The notes beneath the pieces are model-generated. The model saw only the letters and a list, made by a program, of their open reading frames with translations. It was not told where the DNA came from and searched no databases. Positions 1 through 9,360 of a stretch of 64,000 bases of DNA are shown piece by piece; the first letter of the stretch is position 1; every line of letters starts with the position of its first letter. The DNA comes from an uncultured Clostridia bacterium (GTDB taxonomy: Bacteria; Bacillota; Clostridia; TANB77; CAG-465): NCBI GenBank assembly GCA_934132895.1, contig CAKPAG010000005.1:1-64000 (forward strand), read 5' to 3'. Position numbers and translations under genes: made by a program.

Positions 1-112
1 AGATGTACACTAAGAGTAGTTGTAAGAGTAAAATCCATTACTTCGTAATGTGCTTGCGTTTACTTTTTCACTTGACGTATACATAAAAATGAAATATATT
101 ATCTTGGATTTA

Positions 113-141
113 TTGACAACTCATATAACAGAATATATAAT
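113..141 (+). promoter_or_regulatory. Consensus sigma-A promoter
   Basis: TTGACA at 113-118 and TATAAT at 136-141 are separated by exactly 17 bases. It reads into the hypothetical gene at 198 through a leader of about 50 bases. Upstream, bases 1-112 contain only a short inverted repeat (CATTAC/GTAATG near 38-52) and no gene I can support. Confidence 0.8.
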
Positions 142-197
142 ATAAGTATAATAAATATTTTTTAATTTTGTAATTAAAATTAAAAGGAGGAATATAT

Positions 198-665
198 ATG
201 TATTCTGTATGTGAACCCAAAATAAAAAACAAGAAAGGAAATAATAAGCTAGGTAAAAAAGTATCAAAATATCGTGACAAAGATGGACATATAAAAAAGG
301 AGATGCAAGAATGTATTAGTTTTGTGCAAAGAATACAAAATGATACCAAGATTGTAAAATCTTGTTACAGTGAATTAAGGGAGGAAGTTCCAAAGTTTAA
401 AAAAATGGATACAACTGATATAAAACTTGAGATATACCATAAATTGAAACATTCAATTAATAGAAATAATTATTTTATGTTAAAAATGTATAAATCTCAA
501 GGATACACAGTCTATGATAAAAAAGATATATGTATGTTTTTATTGGTTCTATTCGAATCAATAAAAAGAAAAATGGTAAAATCATTTTTGGACATTCCAG
601 ATGTATTTTACATTATCCGGCAATTAAAAGGAGTTGGGATTAAATACTATATCGAACTTTCATAA
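198..665 (+). CDS. Hypothetical protein, 155 aa
   Basis: I do not recognise this protein. It is lysine-rich and charged, with no signal peptide and no convincing membrane helix. The start is set by AAAGGAGG at 182-189, eight bases before the ATG, and a consensus promoter lies upstream. A hairpin terminator follows at once, so it is probably transcribed alone. It contains one of the rare in-frame CGG codons (618-620, codon 141), close to its end; a +1 slip there would read GGC AAT TAA and stop after two more residues, giving a 142-residue product instead of 155. Function unknown. Confidence 0.65.
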   Translation: MYSVCEPKIKNKKGNNKLGKKVSKYRDKDGHIKKEMQECISFVQRIQNDTKIVKSCYSELREEVPKFKKMDTTDIKLEIYHKLKHSINRNNYFMLKMYKSQGYTVYDKKDICMFLLVLFESIKRKMVKSFLDIPDVFYIIRQLKGVGIKYYIELS

Positions 666-670
666 AAATA

Positions 671-713
671 AAAGATAAGTAAAGTATAAATTAATATTTT
701 ACTTATCTTTTTT
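671..713 (+). terminator. Intrinsic terminator
   Basis: The 13-base arm AAAGATAAGTAAA (671-683) is perfectly complementary to TTTACTTATCTTT (698-710) and is followed by more T residues. It ends the transcript of the preceding hypothetical gene. Confidence 0.85.
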
Positions 714-760
714 GCATAAAAAAAGATTAAAAAATGAATAATAATTTTAGGTGAAAAAAT

Positions 761-1189
761 ATGTATGATGATATAAATGTACTAGAGTATGTATATCAAA
801 CAGCTAAAACTACACAAGAAATATTAGCTCGTATTATAAAACTAAATATTAAGAATCCCATTTATGATGAGGCTTTAAAAGATGAATTTAATAATAATAA
901 AAAAATTGCATTATCAGCCTCTCATATGTTAAAGAGAAGAAAAAAAGATCCAAAAGAAATAAGTGTATTTAGTAAGATGGTTACTTACATGTCAGTTAAA
1001 AAGAATATAACTGAAACAGATGATACAAACGAAGATATAATTAATATAGTTATTCAAAATAGTAATCAAATAATAGATGAATTAAGTGCTAAATTAAAAG
1101 ATTCTAAGATAAAGAGTAAGAGTGTTATAAACTTAATTGATAGATATGTATTTTTTGAAAATGAAACATTAGAAAAAATAAAAATGTAA
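761..1189 (+). CDS. Hypothetical helical protein, 142 aa
   Basis: Unrecognised protein, predicted from composition to be all-helical and soluble, with heptad-like spacing of Ile/Leu across most of its length and a basic patch (KRRKKDPK) near residues 58-65. The ribosome site (AGGTG, 749-753) is weak. It lies between a terminator and the type A leader of the LRR pseudopilin at 1329. No domain assignment is possible from the sequence; it may be a small accessory or spore-coat-like protein, but this is a guess. Confidence 0.55.
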   Translation: MYDDINVLEYVYQTAKTTQEILARIIKLNIKNPIYDEALKDEFNNNKKIALSASHMLKRRKKDPKEISVFSKMVTYMSVKKNITETDDTNEDIINIVIQNSNQIIDELSAKLKDSKIKSKSVINLIDRYVFFENETLEKIKM

Positions 1190-1198
1190 ACTTATTGT

Positions 1199-1328
1199 AA
1201 CTAATCAAAAAAATATTTTTTAAATTTACAGTAAATTTATTGCAAGTAGTTAACTTTTAGTATATAATCAAAATGTAATAAAAATTTGTCAAAAGATAAA
1301 TAATAATTACAGAAAGAGAGGAATTTAT
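1199..1328 (+). repeat. Type A leader repeat with promoter (copy 1)
   Basis: About 130 bases nearly identical to 32869-33003, the leader of another LRR pseudopilin. Both copies hold a promoter of the same form: TTGCAA (1240-1245), 17 bases, TATAAT (1263-1268), then a long untranslated leader ending AGAAAGAGAGG. The first 50 bases also resemble the type B leaders (11230-11388, 34300-34466). The conserved leader marks a dispersed cassette rather than a shared operon. Confidence 0.8.
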
Positions 1329-2399
1329 ATGAAAAAACAAAAAAGCGGTATATCACTTATCGTACTAGTAATAACAATAATTGTTATTATAATCTTAGCA
1401 GTAGCAGTAATACTATCTATTGCAAATAACAACCCAATTGAAAATGCCAATAAAGCAAAATTTCAAAATGATCTAAAAACAATACAAGAGGAGTTAACTT
1501 TAAAACAGTCAAGTAATTATATTGATGAACACACTGGAAAAACTGTAGAAGATATAACAATTAATAGTTTATCATCAGCAACAAAATATATTGAAAAGCT
1601 AAGAGTAGACAATGGTGTACTTTATTATAATGATGCAAAACTTTCAGCTAAAGAAAAAGAGTGGGCAGAAGAAGTTGGAATAACAGATGGTGCTTATGTG
1701 ATAGGAAATGCTGAAGATATAGGAAAAACAGTAGATGGAGTAACTATATCTGATGATGGTAAAACATTATCAGGTAAATATACAGGTACAAACAAAAATA
1801 TAAAAGTAGCAGAAGGTATAGAATCTATTGGAGATAGTGCATTTTCTGATTGTTTGGGCTTGACTAGTGTAACAATTCCAAGTACTGTAAAGACTATGGG
1901 AACTAATGTATTTCAAAATTGTACAGCTTTAAAAAACGTAACTATAGCAGAGGGAGTAAAAAGTATAGGAGTGGCGGCTACATTTGCTGAATGTAAATCT
2001 TTAAGAAGTATAACAATTCCAAGTACTGTAGAATCTATAAGTTCTGGAATGTTTGAAAATTGTACAGCTTTAAAAAATGTAACCATATCAAATGGATTAA
2101 AATATATAGAGGATAGTCTAGTATTTGGAGGATGTACGTCTTTAGAAAGTATAACAATACCAAGTAGTGTAAGTTATATTGGATGGAAAACATTTAATGA
2201 ATGCACTAACTTAAAGGAGATAAAATTATTAGGAGAATATACTTCCACAGGTTCATTTGGTGAAGGAGATGATGCATGGTTTTGGACTGGATTAGCAGAA
2301 GAAAATTGTGTGATAAAGGTAAAACATGAAAATGTAAAAACATTGATTGAAGGTGCAGGTTATACAGGAACTATAATAGTAGATACAAACTTAAGTTAA
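1329..2399 (+). CDS. Pseudopilin-like surface protein with BspA-type leucine-rich repeats
   Basis: 356 aa. Residues 1-8 form a short basic leader ending in Gly, followed by ISLIVLVIT and one hydrophobic helix of about 22 residues, then an amphipathic helix (residues about 38-60). This is the architecture of class III (prepilin-type) signals, although the Glu at position +5 of true pilins is Val. Residues 60-160 are a body shared with the gene at 11389. Residues about 165-310 carry LRR_5/BspA-type repeats of the form SITIPSTVESI followed by FxNCTALKNV. Expected to be displayed on the surface after processing by a prepilin peptidase, which is not encoded in this window. It has its own promoter and a hairpin after the stop. 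Confidence 0.85.
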   Translation: MKKQKSGISLIVLVITIIVIIILAVAVILSIANNNPIENANKAKFQNDLKTIQEELTLKQSSNYIDEHTGKTVEDITINSLSSATKYIEKLRVDNGVLYYNDAKLSAKEKEWAEEVGITDGAYVIGNAEDIGKTVDGVTISDDGKTLSGKYTGTNKNIKVAEGIESIGDSAFSDCLGLTSVTIPSTVKTMGTNVFQNCTALKNVTIAEGVKSIGVAATFAECKSLRSITIPSTVESISSGMFENCTALKNVTISNGLKYIEDSLVFGGCTSLESITIPSSVSYIGWKTFNECTNLKEIKLLGEYTSTGSFGEGDDAWFWTGLAEENCVIKVKHENVKTLIEGAGYTGTIIVDTNLS

Positions 2400-2420
2400 T
2401 TTTAAATAAGAATATTTAAT

Positions 2421-2456
2421 AATCACTATATAATAATATGTATATAGTGGTTATTT
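2421..2456 (+). terminator. Hairpin terminator
   Basis: AATCACTATATA pairs with TATATAGTGGTT across a short AT loop and is followed by TATTTTATA. It lies 20 bases after the LRR pseudopilin stop. Confidence 0.65.
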
Positions 2457-2476
2457 TATATAATACTTTTAAATAA

Positions 2477-2505
2477 TTGACATTTTTTTCTTTTAATTAT
2501 ATAAT
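2477..2505 (+). promoter_or_regulatory. Consensus sigma-A promoter
   Basis: TTGACA (2477-2482), 17 bases, TATAAT (2500-2505), directly upstream of the secreted unknown at 2532. The leader is only about 20 bases and contains GAGGG as ribosome site. Confidence 0.8.
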
Positions 2506-2531
2506 TTTGTATATAAAAGAGGGATAAAAAA

Positions 2532-4010
2532 ATGGTTAAAAATAAAAAGTATATTTTAATAGGAATTTTACTAGTTTTATTGTTAGGAATTATTGCCACA
2601 ATTTCTGTATATGTATATAAAACTAGTGCGGATTATAAAATTAAAACTACTTTAAAAGAAGAAATAGGATATTTAAAGAAGAAAGTTTTGAACTTAAATG
2701 CAAGTACATATAACTCATTAGAAAGTGGTCAGAATAAAAATGATAATAAGAAAGTTGATACTAGTACCAAAAAAGCAATAAATGTTAACACAGATTTTAA
2801 ATTTGATTTAGATATTACTAAAGAATTAGATAAAACTAAAAATAAAAAAATATTTACTTTAGAAAGTATTTTAAATAACGCTGAAATTAATTTAGTAACA
2901 AATATTGATAATCAGAATAAATACTCTGATAGTAAGTTGAGTTATAAGTATGATAAAGAAAAATTTAATGCAAATTTTTACTTGCAAAATAATAATTTGT
3001 ATATATATTCTAAAGACTTTTTTGATAGCTATATTTCAGTTTTAAATGAAGATAGTACAAATGTAGAAAAGTATGTTACTAAGTTATTAAATAGTGGATT
3101 AGATTTAGAAGATATTAATTCATTATTAAACCTGGTAATAAGTACTATTAATGATGTAAAAATAAAAGATAAAATTATTTCAAGTAAAGAAAGTGTTAAT
3201 ATAGGTAATATTTCTAAGGAGGCTGTGAAAGATACATTAGTAATAGATAATGAGCTTTCTTCAAGATTTTTAACTAAATTAATTGCTAATGTAGTAAATA
3301 GTTCAAAAGCTCTTAGTATTGTTCAGAAAATAGAGGGCAGTGAAAATGTTTCTGATACTAAAACTAAGCTTGTTAATATATATAATCAAATTAAAAATGG
3401 AAAAGTTAAATTTCTAAATGATGGTAGAAGTGTTAGAATGAATGTATATATGCAAGGATTTATTCCAGAGTTTTTAAAGCAAGAAATAGAGTATAATATA
3501 TCAGATAATATAAATGGTAAGTTATCATTTTTAAAATATAATGTAGATGGCTATTCTAAACACTTTGTTTTAGAGCAAGGAAATAATAATTTTACATTAA
3601 ACATTTTAGAACAGTTAGGAAATAAATCTAATCTTCAATTAATAATTAAACAAAATGACAATGTAAAATATATAGCGGAAATGTCTGGCGTGCTATCAGC
3701 AATGAAAGTTGATTCAACATATAGTTTAAGAACTCCTAGTTTGAATATGGTTGACGGAAGAATAGAATATTCTCAAACATTTGAAAAGAAAAAGAAAAAT
3801 TCTACTTTAAAGTTAAGTTTTAATGCTGCAAATATAGACTATGGAAAAGGTAGCATCGAGATAACATCGGAAATAAAGAGATTAAATAATGCTAAAAAGC
3901 AAGAGATAAAAAATGAAGAAAATCTTTCTGAAATTGACGAAAATAGTAAAAATGAGATTAAAATTAAAGTATTAAAAAAGTTACCGACTATTTATAGCTT
4001 GATATATTAG
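2532..4010 (+). CDS. Membrane-anchored extracellular protein of unknown function, 492 aa
   Basis: Residues about 6-29 form one hydrophobic segment after a basic start (MVKNKK), i.e. a signal anchor; no lipobox cysteine is seen, so it probably stays attached by this helix with the remainder outside. Residues about 35-55 look like a short coiled coil, followed by a lysine/asparagine/serine-rich, beta-prone ectodomain of about 430 residues with no cysteine. I recognise no family. It follows the LRR pseudopilin, has its own strong promoter and is not co-transcribed with rimP. Possibly a surface or envelope-assembly factor; this is inference from topology only. Confidence 0.7.
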   Translation: MVKNKKYILIGILLVLLLGIIATISVYVYKTSADYKIKTTLKEEIGYLKKKVLNLNASTYNSLESGQNKNDNKKVDTSTKKAINVNTDFKFDLDITKELDKTKNKKIFTLESILNNAEINLVTNIDNQNKYSDSKLSYKYDKEKFNANFYLQNNNLYIYSKDFFDSYISVLNEDSTNVEKYVTKLLNSGLDLEDINSLLNLVISTINDVKIKDKIISSKESVNIGNISKEAVKDTLVIDNELSSRFLTKLIANVVNSSKALSIVQKIEGSENVSDTKTKLVNIYNQIKNGKVKFLNDGRSVRMNVYMQGFIPEFLKQEIEYNISDNINGKLSFLKYNVDGYSKHFVLEQGNNNFTLNILEQLGNKSNLQLIIKQNDNVKYIAEMSGVLSAMKVDSTYSLRTPSLNMVDGRIEYSQTFEKKKKNSTLKLSFNAANIDYGKGSIEITSEIKRLNNAKKQEIKNEENLSEIDENSKNEIKIKVLKKLPTIYSLIY

Positions 4011-4049
4011 TTACAATTTAGAAAAATTATCTGAAAATTTTCAAAAAGC

Positions 4050-4119
4050 TTGATTTTTAAGTTGACATAGTGTATAATATTAATATAACTAGAGTGAGAG
4101 GGTGCAAAATCCTCTCACT
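4050..4119 (+). promoter_or_regulatory. Promoter and leader hairpin of the rimP-truB operon
   Basis: TTGATT (4050-4055), 17 bases, TATAAT (4073-4078). Just after the expected transcription start, AGTGAGAGG (4093-4101) and CCTCTCACT (4111-4119) form a perfect 9-bp hairpin with a 9-base loop and no T-run, so it is a leader structure rather than a terminator. The more perfect TTGACA at 4062-4067 is only 5 bases from the -10 and cannot be its partner. Confidence 0.7.
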
Positions 4120-4141
4120 TACGTATAAATAGGAGTTTTTT

Positions 4142-4657
4142 ATGGGAATAAAATTAGAAGAAAAAATAGAAACTAGTATAAAAGAAAAAGTAAATTCTTT
4201 AGGATTTGAAATTGAGTATGTTGAAAATGTTAATGAAGCAGGTAATAATATTATAAGAATAGTGTTAGACAAAGATGAGGGCAGTGTTAGCATAGATGAC
4301 TGCGAAAAAGTAAGCCGTGCTATAGAAGATACAATTGATAAAATGATATCAAAAGAATACGTATTAGAGGTATCTTCACCTGGACTTGAGAGACAACTAA
4401 AAAATATAAAACTATATAAAAAGTATGAAGGTAAAGAAGTATTTATAAAATTATTTAAGAAAATAGATAATTTAAAAGAATTTACTGGAATATTAGAAGA
4501 AGTAAATACACAAGATAATACTATTATAGTTAGATTAGAAAATGAGGAAAAATTAACTTTAAATATAGAACAAATTTCATCTGCTCATACTACTTATGAT
4601 TTTGAAAGTAGTATAACAGAAAATAAAGTTAATCTAAATGAGTTAAAGAAATTTTAA
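4142..4657 (+). CDS. rimP: Ribosome maturation factor RimP
   Basis: 171 aa. RimP assists late 30S subunit assembly. The N-terminal alpha/beta domain carries the family motif VSSPGLER at residues 77-84 after a conserved acidic stretch (SIDDCEKVSRAIED, about 50-63), and the C-terminal part (from about residue 95) is the SH3-like barrel. AGGAG lies nine bases before the ATG. It is first in the conserved rimP-nusA-ylxR-infB-rbfA order, which itself supports the call. Regulated with the operon from the promoter at 4050-4078. Confidence 0.95.
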   Translation: MGIKLEEKIETSIKEKVNSLGFEIEYVENVNEAGNNIIRIVLDKDEGSVSIDDCEKVSRAIEDTIDKMISKEYVLEVSSPGLERQLKNIKLYKKYEGKEVFIKLFKKIDNLKEFTGILEEVNTQDNTIIVRLENEEKLTLNIEQISSAHTTYDFESSITENKVNLNELKKF

Positions 4658-4723
4658 TATTAATTTGATATAAAATAAAAAATTGTTAGAAAGTAATGAT
4701 TTAAATTAGGGGGAATTAAAAAA

Positions 4724-5788
4724 ATGAAAAGTGAAAAAATTAGTTCAAAGGAATTATTTAATGCAATCGATGAATTATACGAGGAAAAAGGAATAACAAA
4801 GGAGTATTTAATTGAGTCTTTAAAACTTGCTTTGGAAACAGCATATAAAAAGAATTATGATACAAATGAAAGTATTGTTGTAGATATAAATGACCAAAAT
4901 ATAAAAGTCTATGCAGTAAAAGAAGTTGTGGAAAATGTGGAAGATAAGAATACTCAAATTTCTTTAGAAGATGCTAAAAAAATAACTAAAAGAGCTAAAA
5001 TAGGAGATACTGTAAATGTTGAAGTTACTCCTAAAAACTTTGGAAGAATTGCAGCTGTTGCTGGAAAACAAATTATTGTTCAAAGATTAAGAGAAGCTGA
5101 AAGAGATCTTGTATATACACAATATAGTGATAAAGAAGGTCAAATAGTTGTAGGTGTTGTTCAAAGAACTGATAAATTTGGAACAATAGTTGATTTGGGT
5201 AGAGTTGAAGCTTTAATTTCACCTAGAGAACAAATTAAAAATGAAGAATTAAAAACACATCAAAGAATTAAAGCATATGTTGAAAGTGTAACAGAATCTG
5301 GAAAATATGGACCACAAATAGTTCTTTCAAGAAAAGATCCAAACTTTGTAAAAAAATTATTTGAAATAGAAATTCCTGAAATAATAGATGGAATAGTTGA
5401 AATAAAAGCTGTTGCAAGAGAAGCTGGAAGTAGATCAAAAGTAGCTGTATACTCAAATGATGAAAATATTGATCCAGTAGGAAGCTTAGTAGGTAAAAAA
5501 GGAATAAGAATTCAACCAATTATAGAAGAATTAAATGGAGAAAGAATAGATGTAATTCCATATAGTGATGACGCACCAAGCTTCATTATAAATGCTTTAG
5601 CACCAGCACCAATACTTGCAATAGATATAAATGATGAAGAAAAACAATCAACAGTAGTTGTTCCAGATGATGCTTTATCTTTGGCAATAGGAGCAGGTGG
5701 TCAAAATGTAAGACTCGCAGCTCAACTTACAGGATGGAAAATAGATATAAAAACTGAAACTCAAATAAAAGAAGTTATTGTAGAATAG
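4724..5788 (+). CDS. nusA: Transcription termination/antitermination factor NusA
   Basis: 354 aa, the short form usual in low-GC Gram-positives, without the C-terminal acidic repeats of proteobacterial NusA. The N-terminal RNA polymerase-binding domain covers residues about 1-125, the S1 domain about 135-200 (VGVVQRTDKFGTIVDLG), and two KH domains follow with LVGKKGIRIQPI near 255 and IGAGGQNVRLAAQLTGW near 322. NusA binds RNA polymerase and nascent RNA to modulate pausing and termination. AGGGGG lies upstream of the ATG; 66 bases separate it from rimP. Confidence 0.96.
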   Translation: MKSEKISSKELFNAIDELYEEKGITKEYLIESLKLALETAYKKNYDTNESIVVDINDQNIKVYAVKEVVENVEDKNTQISLEDAKKITKRAKIGDTVNVEVTPKNFGRIAAVAGKQIIVQRLREAERDLVYTQYSDKEGQIVVGVVQRTDKFGTIVDLGRVEALISPREQIKNEELKTHQRIKAYVESVTESGKYGPQIVLSRKDPNFVKKLFEIEIPEIIDGIVEIKAVAREAGSRSKVAVYSNDENIDPVGSLVGKKGIRIQPIIEELNGERIDVIPYSDDAPSFIINALAPAPILAIDINDEEKQSTVVVPDDALSLAIGAGGQNVRLAAQLTGWKIDIKTETQIKEVIVE

Positions 5789-5801
5789 GAAAAGGTGAAA
5801 T

Positions 5802-6065
5802 ATGCCAACAAGAAGCTGTGTAATTTGTAGGAAAAAAGATGAAAAAGCAAATCTTTTAAGAATTGTAGCAAGTGATGAAAATAAAGCAATATATGATAAG
5901 CTACAAAAGGAAAATAAAAGAGCAATATATTTCTGTAAAAGTGAAGAATGTTTAGGATTAGCTGTAAAAATGATAGAAAAAAAGAAATTTAGAGCTAAAA
6001 TAGGAATAAATTTGGAAAGTTTAGAAGTATTATTAAATGAAATTAAAAAGGAATTGGGGGAATAG
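5802..6065 (+). CDS. ylxR: YlxR/RnpM family RNA-binding protein
   Basis: 87 aa. The N-terminus RSCVICRKK, followed by LLRIVA and the cysteine region near residue 48, fits the YlxR (DUF448) family, whose Bacillus member is reported to bind and modulate RNase P RNA. It starts 14 bases after nusA and ends two bases before infB. The ylxQ gene (L7Ae-like) that often sits between ylxR and infB is absent here. Confidence 0.9.
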   Translation: MPTRSCVICRKKDEKANLLRIVASDENKAIYDKLQKENKRAIYFCKSEECLGLAVKMIEKKKFRAKIGINLESLEVLLNEIKKELGE

Positions 6066-6067
6066 GT

Positions 6068-8962
6068 TTGGGAAAAATGAAAGTGCATGAACTTGCAAAA
6101 GAACTTGGAATAACAAATAATGAATTAATTGGAAATTTAAAAAAGCTAGGAATAGAAGTAAAATCTCATTTAGCTGCTTTAGATGATGAAGTAGTAGAAA
6201 AAGTAAGAAAAAATGTAAAGAAAAAGGAAGTAAAAAAGAGTATGGAACCAAAAGAACAAATGCATATTATTCGTAGAAATGTAAAAGTAATAAATACAAA
6301 TGGAGAAAAAAGTGAAGTAGAAGAAATATCAACAAGTATTTCAGGTGATATAAAGAAATCTCATAAAACAGTTGTAGAAAAAGAAAAGCAAAAACCAAGC
6401 TATAATAAAGAGGGACTAGGCGTAGTAAAACCAAGACAAAATTATGCTAAAAAGCCAAGTTTTGGTAAAAACAGAACAACTGGTGTAGTTATAACAAGAA
6501 ATGGTAAACCAGTAGAGCCAGTAAAACCTGTTGTAAAAGAAGAAAATAAAGTAGAGTCAAAACCAAATTTAAATGAAAATGTAAAAGATATTTCAAAAGA
6601 AGTAAATAATGATGCGCCAAAAATAGTAGAAAGCGTTAAAGAGCAAAAAGAGCGTAAAGATTACAAAAATCAAAATGAAAAAAGAGTAAATAACTTTAAT
6701 AGAGAAAATAGAGAAAATACAAATAATAGAAAAAATGATTATAAAAATCAAAAAGGTTCATTTAATAAAAATAGTTCTCCAAGACCAAATAATACTTCAT
6801 TTAATAAAGGAAATAACCCAAATAACAATTCCCAAACTCCATATAGAAAAAACAATAATAATAGGTTTAATAATAGAGATAATACTTCATACCAAGTTAA
6901 TAAGTTTATAAAACAATCTTCTTCAATGCCGGCAGAACAAAAAGAAACAAGAGAATATTCAAATAATATAAATATTGAAAGAAAAAAATATAATGAAAGT
7001 AACAAAAATCAAGAAAATAGAAAAGAAAAACTTGATAAAAATAAATTAAGAGAAGAACGTTCAAGAGTAGCAACTTCAAAATTAAGAGGTATGGAAGTAA
7101 ATTCATCTTCAGGAATGCTTGATTTATATGAAAGAGATAGTGATTTTAGAAAAGGTGGTTCTAAAAAGAAAAATGCTAAAGTAAAGAAAGAAGTAAATCA
7201 AACTAAAATCATACCAATGACTGAAGTTAAACTTCCAGAAACAATGACAGTAAAAGAATTTGCTGAAAAAATAAAAAAACAAGCTTCTGAAATTATCAAA
7301 AAATTATTCTCTCTTGGAATAATGGCAACTGTAAATCAAGATATAGATTTTGATACAGCATATTTGATAGCTTCTGAATTTGGAATAACAGCTGAAAAAG
7401 AAGTTGTAGTTACTGAAGAAGATATATTATTTGATGATAGTGAAGATAAAGAAGAAGATCTTAAACCAAGACCACCAATAGTTGTTGTAATGGGACACGT
7501 TGACCATGGTAAAACATCGCTTCTTGATAGATTAAGAAGTGCACATGTTGCAAGTGGTGAAGCAGGTGGAATTACACAACACATTGGAGCATATAAGGTA
7601 AAAGTTCAAGATAAAGAAATTTGTTTCTTAGATACACCAGGACATGAAGCATTTACTGCAATGCGTGCAAGAGGTGCACAAGTTACAGATGTCGCAATTA
7701 TAGTTGTTGCAGCTGATGATGGTATAAAACCACAAACTATAGAAGCTATAGATCATGCTAAAGCAGCAGGTGTTAGTATAATAGTTGCAATAAATAAAAT
7801 AGATAAACCTACAGCAGATGTAGAAAGAGTAAAAAGAGAATTACTAGAAGTAGGTCTTGTACCAGAAGAGTGGGGAGGAGACACTATATGTGTTCCAATT
7901 TCTGCACTTACAGGTGAAGGAATAGATAATTTACTTGAAATGGTATTACTTGTTGCTGAAATGAAGAACTTAAGAGCAAATCCAAATAAACAAGCCAAAG
8001 GAACAGTTTTAGAGGCAAGACTTGACAAGACAAAAGGTACAATTGTATCAATGTTAGTACAAAGAGGACAGCTTAATGTTGGAGATACAATTGTTGTTGG
8101 AGATGTAATAGGTAAAGTTCGTGCAATGAAAGATGATAAAGGTAAAAAAGTAAAAAAAGCCGGACCATCTACACCAGTAGAAATACTAGGACTTCATGAA
8201 GTTCCACATACAGGAGATACTTTCTATGAGGTTGAAGATGAAAAAACAGCAAAACAACTTGTTGCTAAGAAAAAAGCTGAATCTCGTATGAAGCTTATAA
8301 AACAAGGTTCAAAAGTTACACTTGATGATTTATTTGGACAAATAAAAGAAGGAAAAATAAAAGAATTAAATGTAATAATTAAAGCTGACGTTCAAGGTTC
8401 AGTTGAAGCACTAAAAGAATCATTAGAAAAACTTTCAACTGATGAAGTAAGAGTAAGAGTATTACATGCTTCAACAGGTGGAGTAACAGAAACAGATGTA
8501 ACACTTGCATCAGTATCTAATGCCATTATAATAGGATTTAATGTAAGACCTGAAGCAGCAGCAAAAGCACAAGCTGATAAAGAAAAAGTAGACTTAAGAT
8601 TTTATAGCGTAATATATGATGCAATTAATGATGTTGAAGATGCATTAAAAGGATTAGCACCTAAAAAATACAAAGAAGTTATGTACGGAACAGCAGAAGT
8701 TAGAAAAATATTTAAAATTACTAATGTTGGTATCGTTGCAGGATGTTACGTAAAATCTGGAAAAATAGTTAGAAATACTATGGTAAGACTTGTAAGAGAT
8801 TCAATAGTTCTTTTAAGTATAAAAATTGATTCTTTAAAAAGAGAAAAAGATGATGTAAAAGAAGTAGCTGAAGGATACGAGTGTGGTATAAAACTTGAAA
8901 ACTACAGCGACATAAAAGAAGGAGATATCTTTGAGTGTTACGAAATGGTAGAAGAAAAATAA
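6068..8962 (+). CDS. infB: Translation initiation factor IF-2
   Basis: 964 aa GTPase that delivers initiator tRNA to the 30S subunit. The TTG start at 6068 is preferred over the ATG at 6077: it gives MGKMKVHELAKELG, matching the family N-terminus, and is correctly spaced from GGGGG at 6056-6060. An IF2N domain is at residues 1-50, followed by a long low-complexity Lys/Asn/Glu linker to about 385, a second IF2N-like domain, then the G domain: GHVDHGKTS near 476, DTPGHEAF near 522, NKID near 578. Domains II-IV fill the remainder. The G domain and beyond are strongly conserved; the linker is unusually Asn-rich. Confidence 0.97.
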   Translation: MGKMKVHELAKELGITNNELIGNLKKLGIEVKSHLAALDDEVVEKVRKNVKKKEVKKSMEPKEQMHIIRRNVKVINTNGEKSEVEEISTSISGDIKKSHKTVVEKEKQKPSYNKEGLGVVKPRQNYAKKPSFGKNRTTGVVITRNGKPVEPVKPVVKEENKVESKPNLNENVKDISKEVNNDAPKIVESVKEQKERKDYKNQNEKRVNNFNRENRENTNNRKNDYKNQKGSFNKNSSPRPNNTSFNKGNNPNNNSQTPYRKNNNNRFNNRDNTSYQVNKFIKQSSSMPAEQKETREYSNNINIERKKYNESNKNQENRKEKLDKNKLREERSRVATSKLRGMEVNSSSGMLDLYERDSDFRKGGSKKKNAKVKKEVNQTKIIPMTEVKLPETMTVKEFAEKIKKQASEIIKKLFSLGIMATVNQDIDFDTAYLIASEFGITAEKEVVVTEEDILFDDSEDKEEDLKPRPPIVVVMGHVDHGKTSLLDRLRSAHVASGEAGGITQHIGAYKVKVQDKEICFLDTPGHEAFTAMRARGAQVTDVAIIVVAADDGIKPQTIEAIDHAKAAGVSIIVAINKIDKPTADVERVKRELLEVGLVPEEWGGDTICVPISALTGEGIDNLLEMVLLVAEMKNLRANPNKQAKGTVLEARLDKTKGTIVSMLVQRGQLNVGDTIVVGDVIGKVRAMKDDKGKKVKKAGPSTPVEILGLHEVPHTGDTFYEVEDEKTAKQLVAKKKAESRMKLIKQGSKVTLDDLFGQIKEGKIKELNVIIKADVQGSVEALKESLEKLSTDEVRVRVLHASTGGVTETDVTLASVSNAIIIGFNVRPEAAAKAQADKEKVDLRFYSVIYDAINDVEDALKGLAPKKYKEVMYGTAEVRKIFKITNVGIVAGCYVKSGKIVRNTMVRLVRDSIVLLSIKIDSLKREKDDVKEVAEGYECGIKLENYSDIKEGDIFECYEMVEEK

Positions 8963-8975
8963 AGGAGAAAATTTT

Positions 8976-9329
8976 ATGCAAAGACACGAAAGATTAGAAC
9001 AAGACGCAAAAATTGCTTTGAGTGATATAATAATGCATGAAGTAAAAAATACATCGGTTACAGGAATTATTTCTGTGACTGATGTAAAAATTACTCCAGA
9101 TCAAAAATATGCAAAAGTATATCTTAGCATATTTGGAAAAGTAAATAAAAATAATGTACTTGAAAGCTTGAATAAAGCCAAAGGATTTATTAGATCTTCT
9201 TTAGGAAGACATGTTAGATTCAGAAATGTACCAGCTTTAACTTTCATTATAGATGATTCATTAGAATACGGAAGTCATATGGATAAAGTAATAGACGAAG
9301 TTATGAATAAGGATAATAAGGAAAACTAA
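8976..9329 (+). CDS. rbfA: Ribosome-binding factor A
   Basis: 117 aa KH-like cold-shock protein for 16S rRNA 5'-end maturation. Family features: RHERLEQDAKIALSDII at the N-terminus, VTDVKITPD near residue 34, and GRHVRFRNVPALTF near 75-88 before DDSLEYG. AAAGGAG lies 8 bases upstream of the ATG and the gene follows infB by 13 bases. Confidence 0.95.
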   Translation: MQRHERLEQDAKIALSDIIMHEVKNTSVTGIISVTDVKITPDQKYAKVYLSIFGKVNKNNVLESLNKAKGFIRSSLGRHVRFRNVPALTFIIDDSLEYGSHMDKVIDEVMNKDNKEN

Positions 9330-9360
9330 AAAGTATATATTTTTAAGGGGTATGAGGCTT

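Noticed and set aside
4062..4078. TTGACA directly before TATAAT upstream of rimP
   Set aside because: The spacer is only 5 bases. A TTGATT at 4050 gives the correct 17-base spacing.
6500..7200. Low-complexity region in infB as a possible insertion
   Set aside because: IF-2 linkers are naturally long, charged and variable, and the frame and flanking domains are intact.
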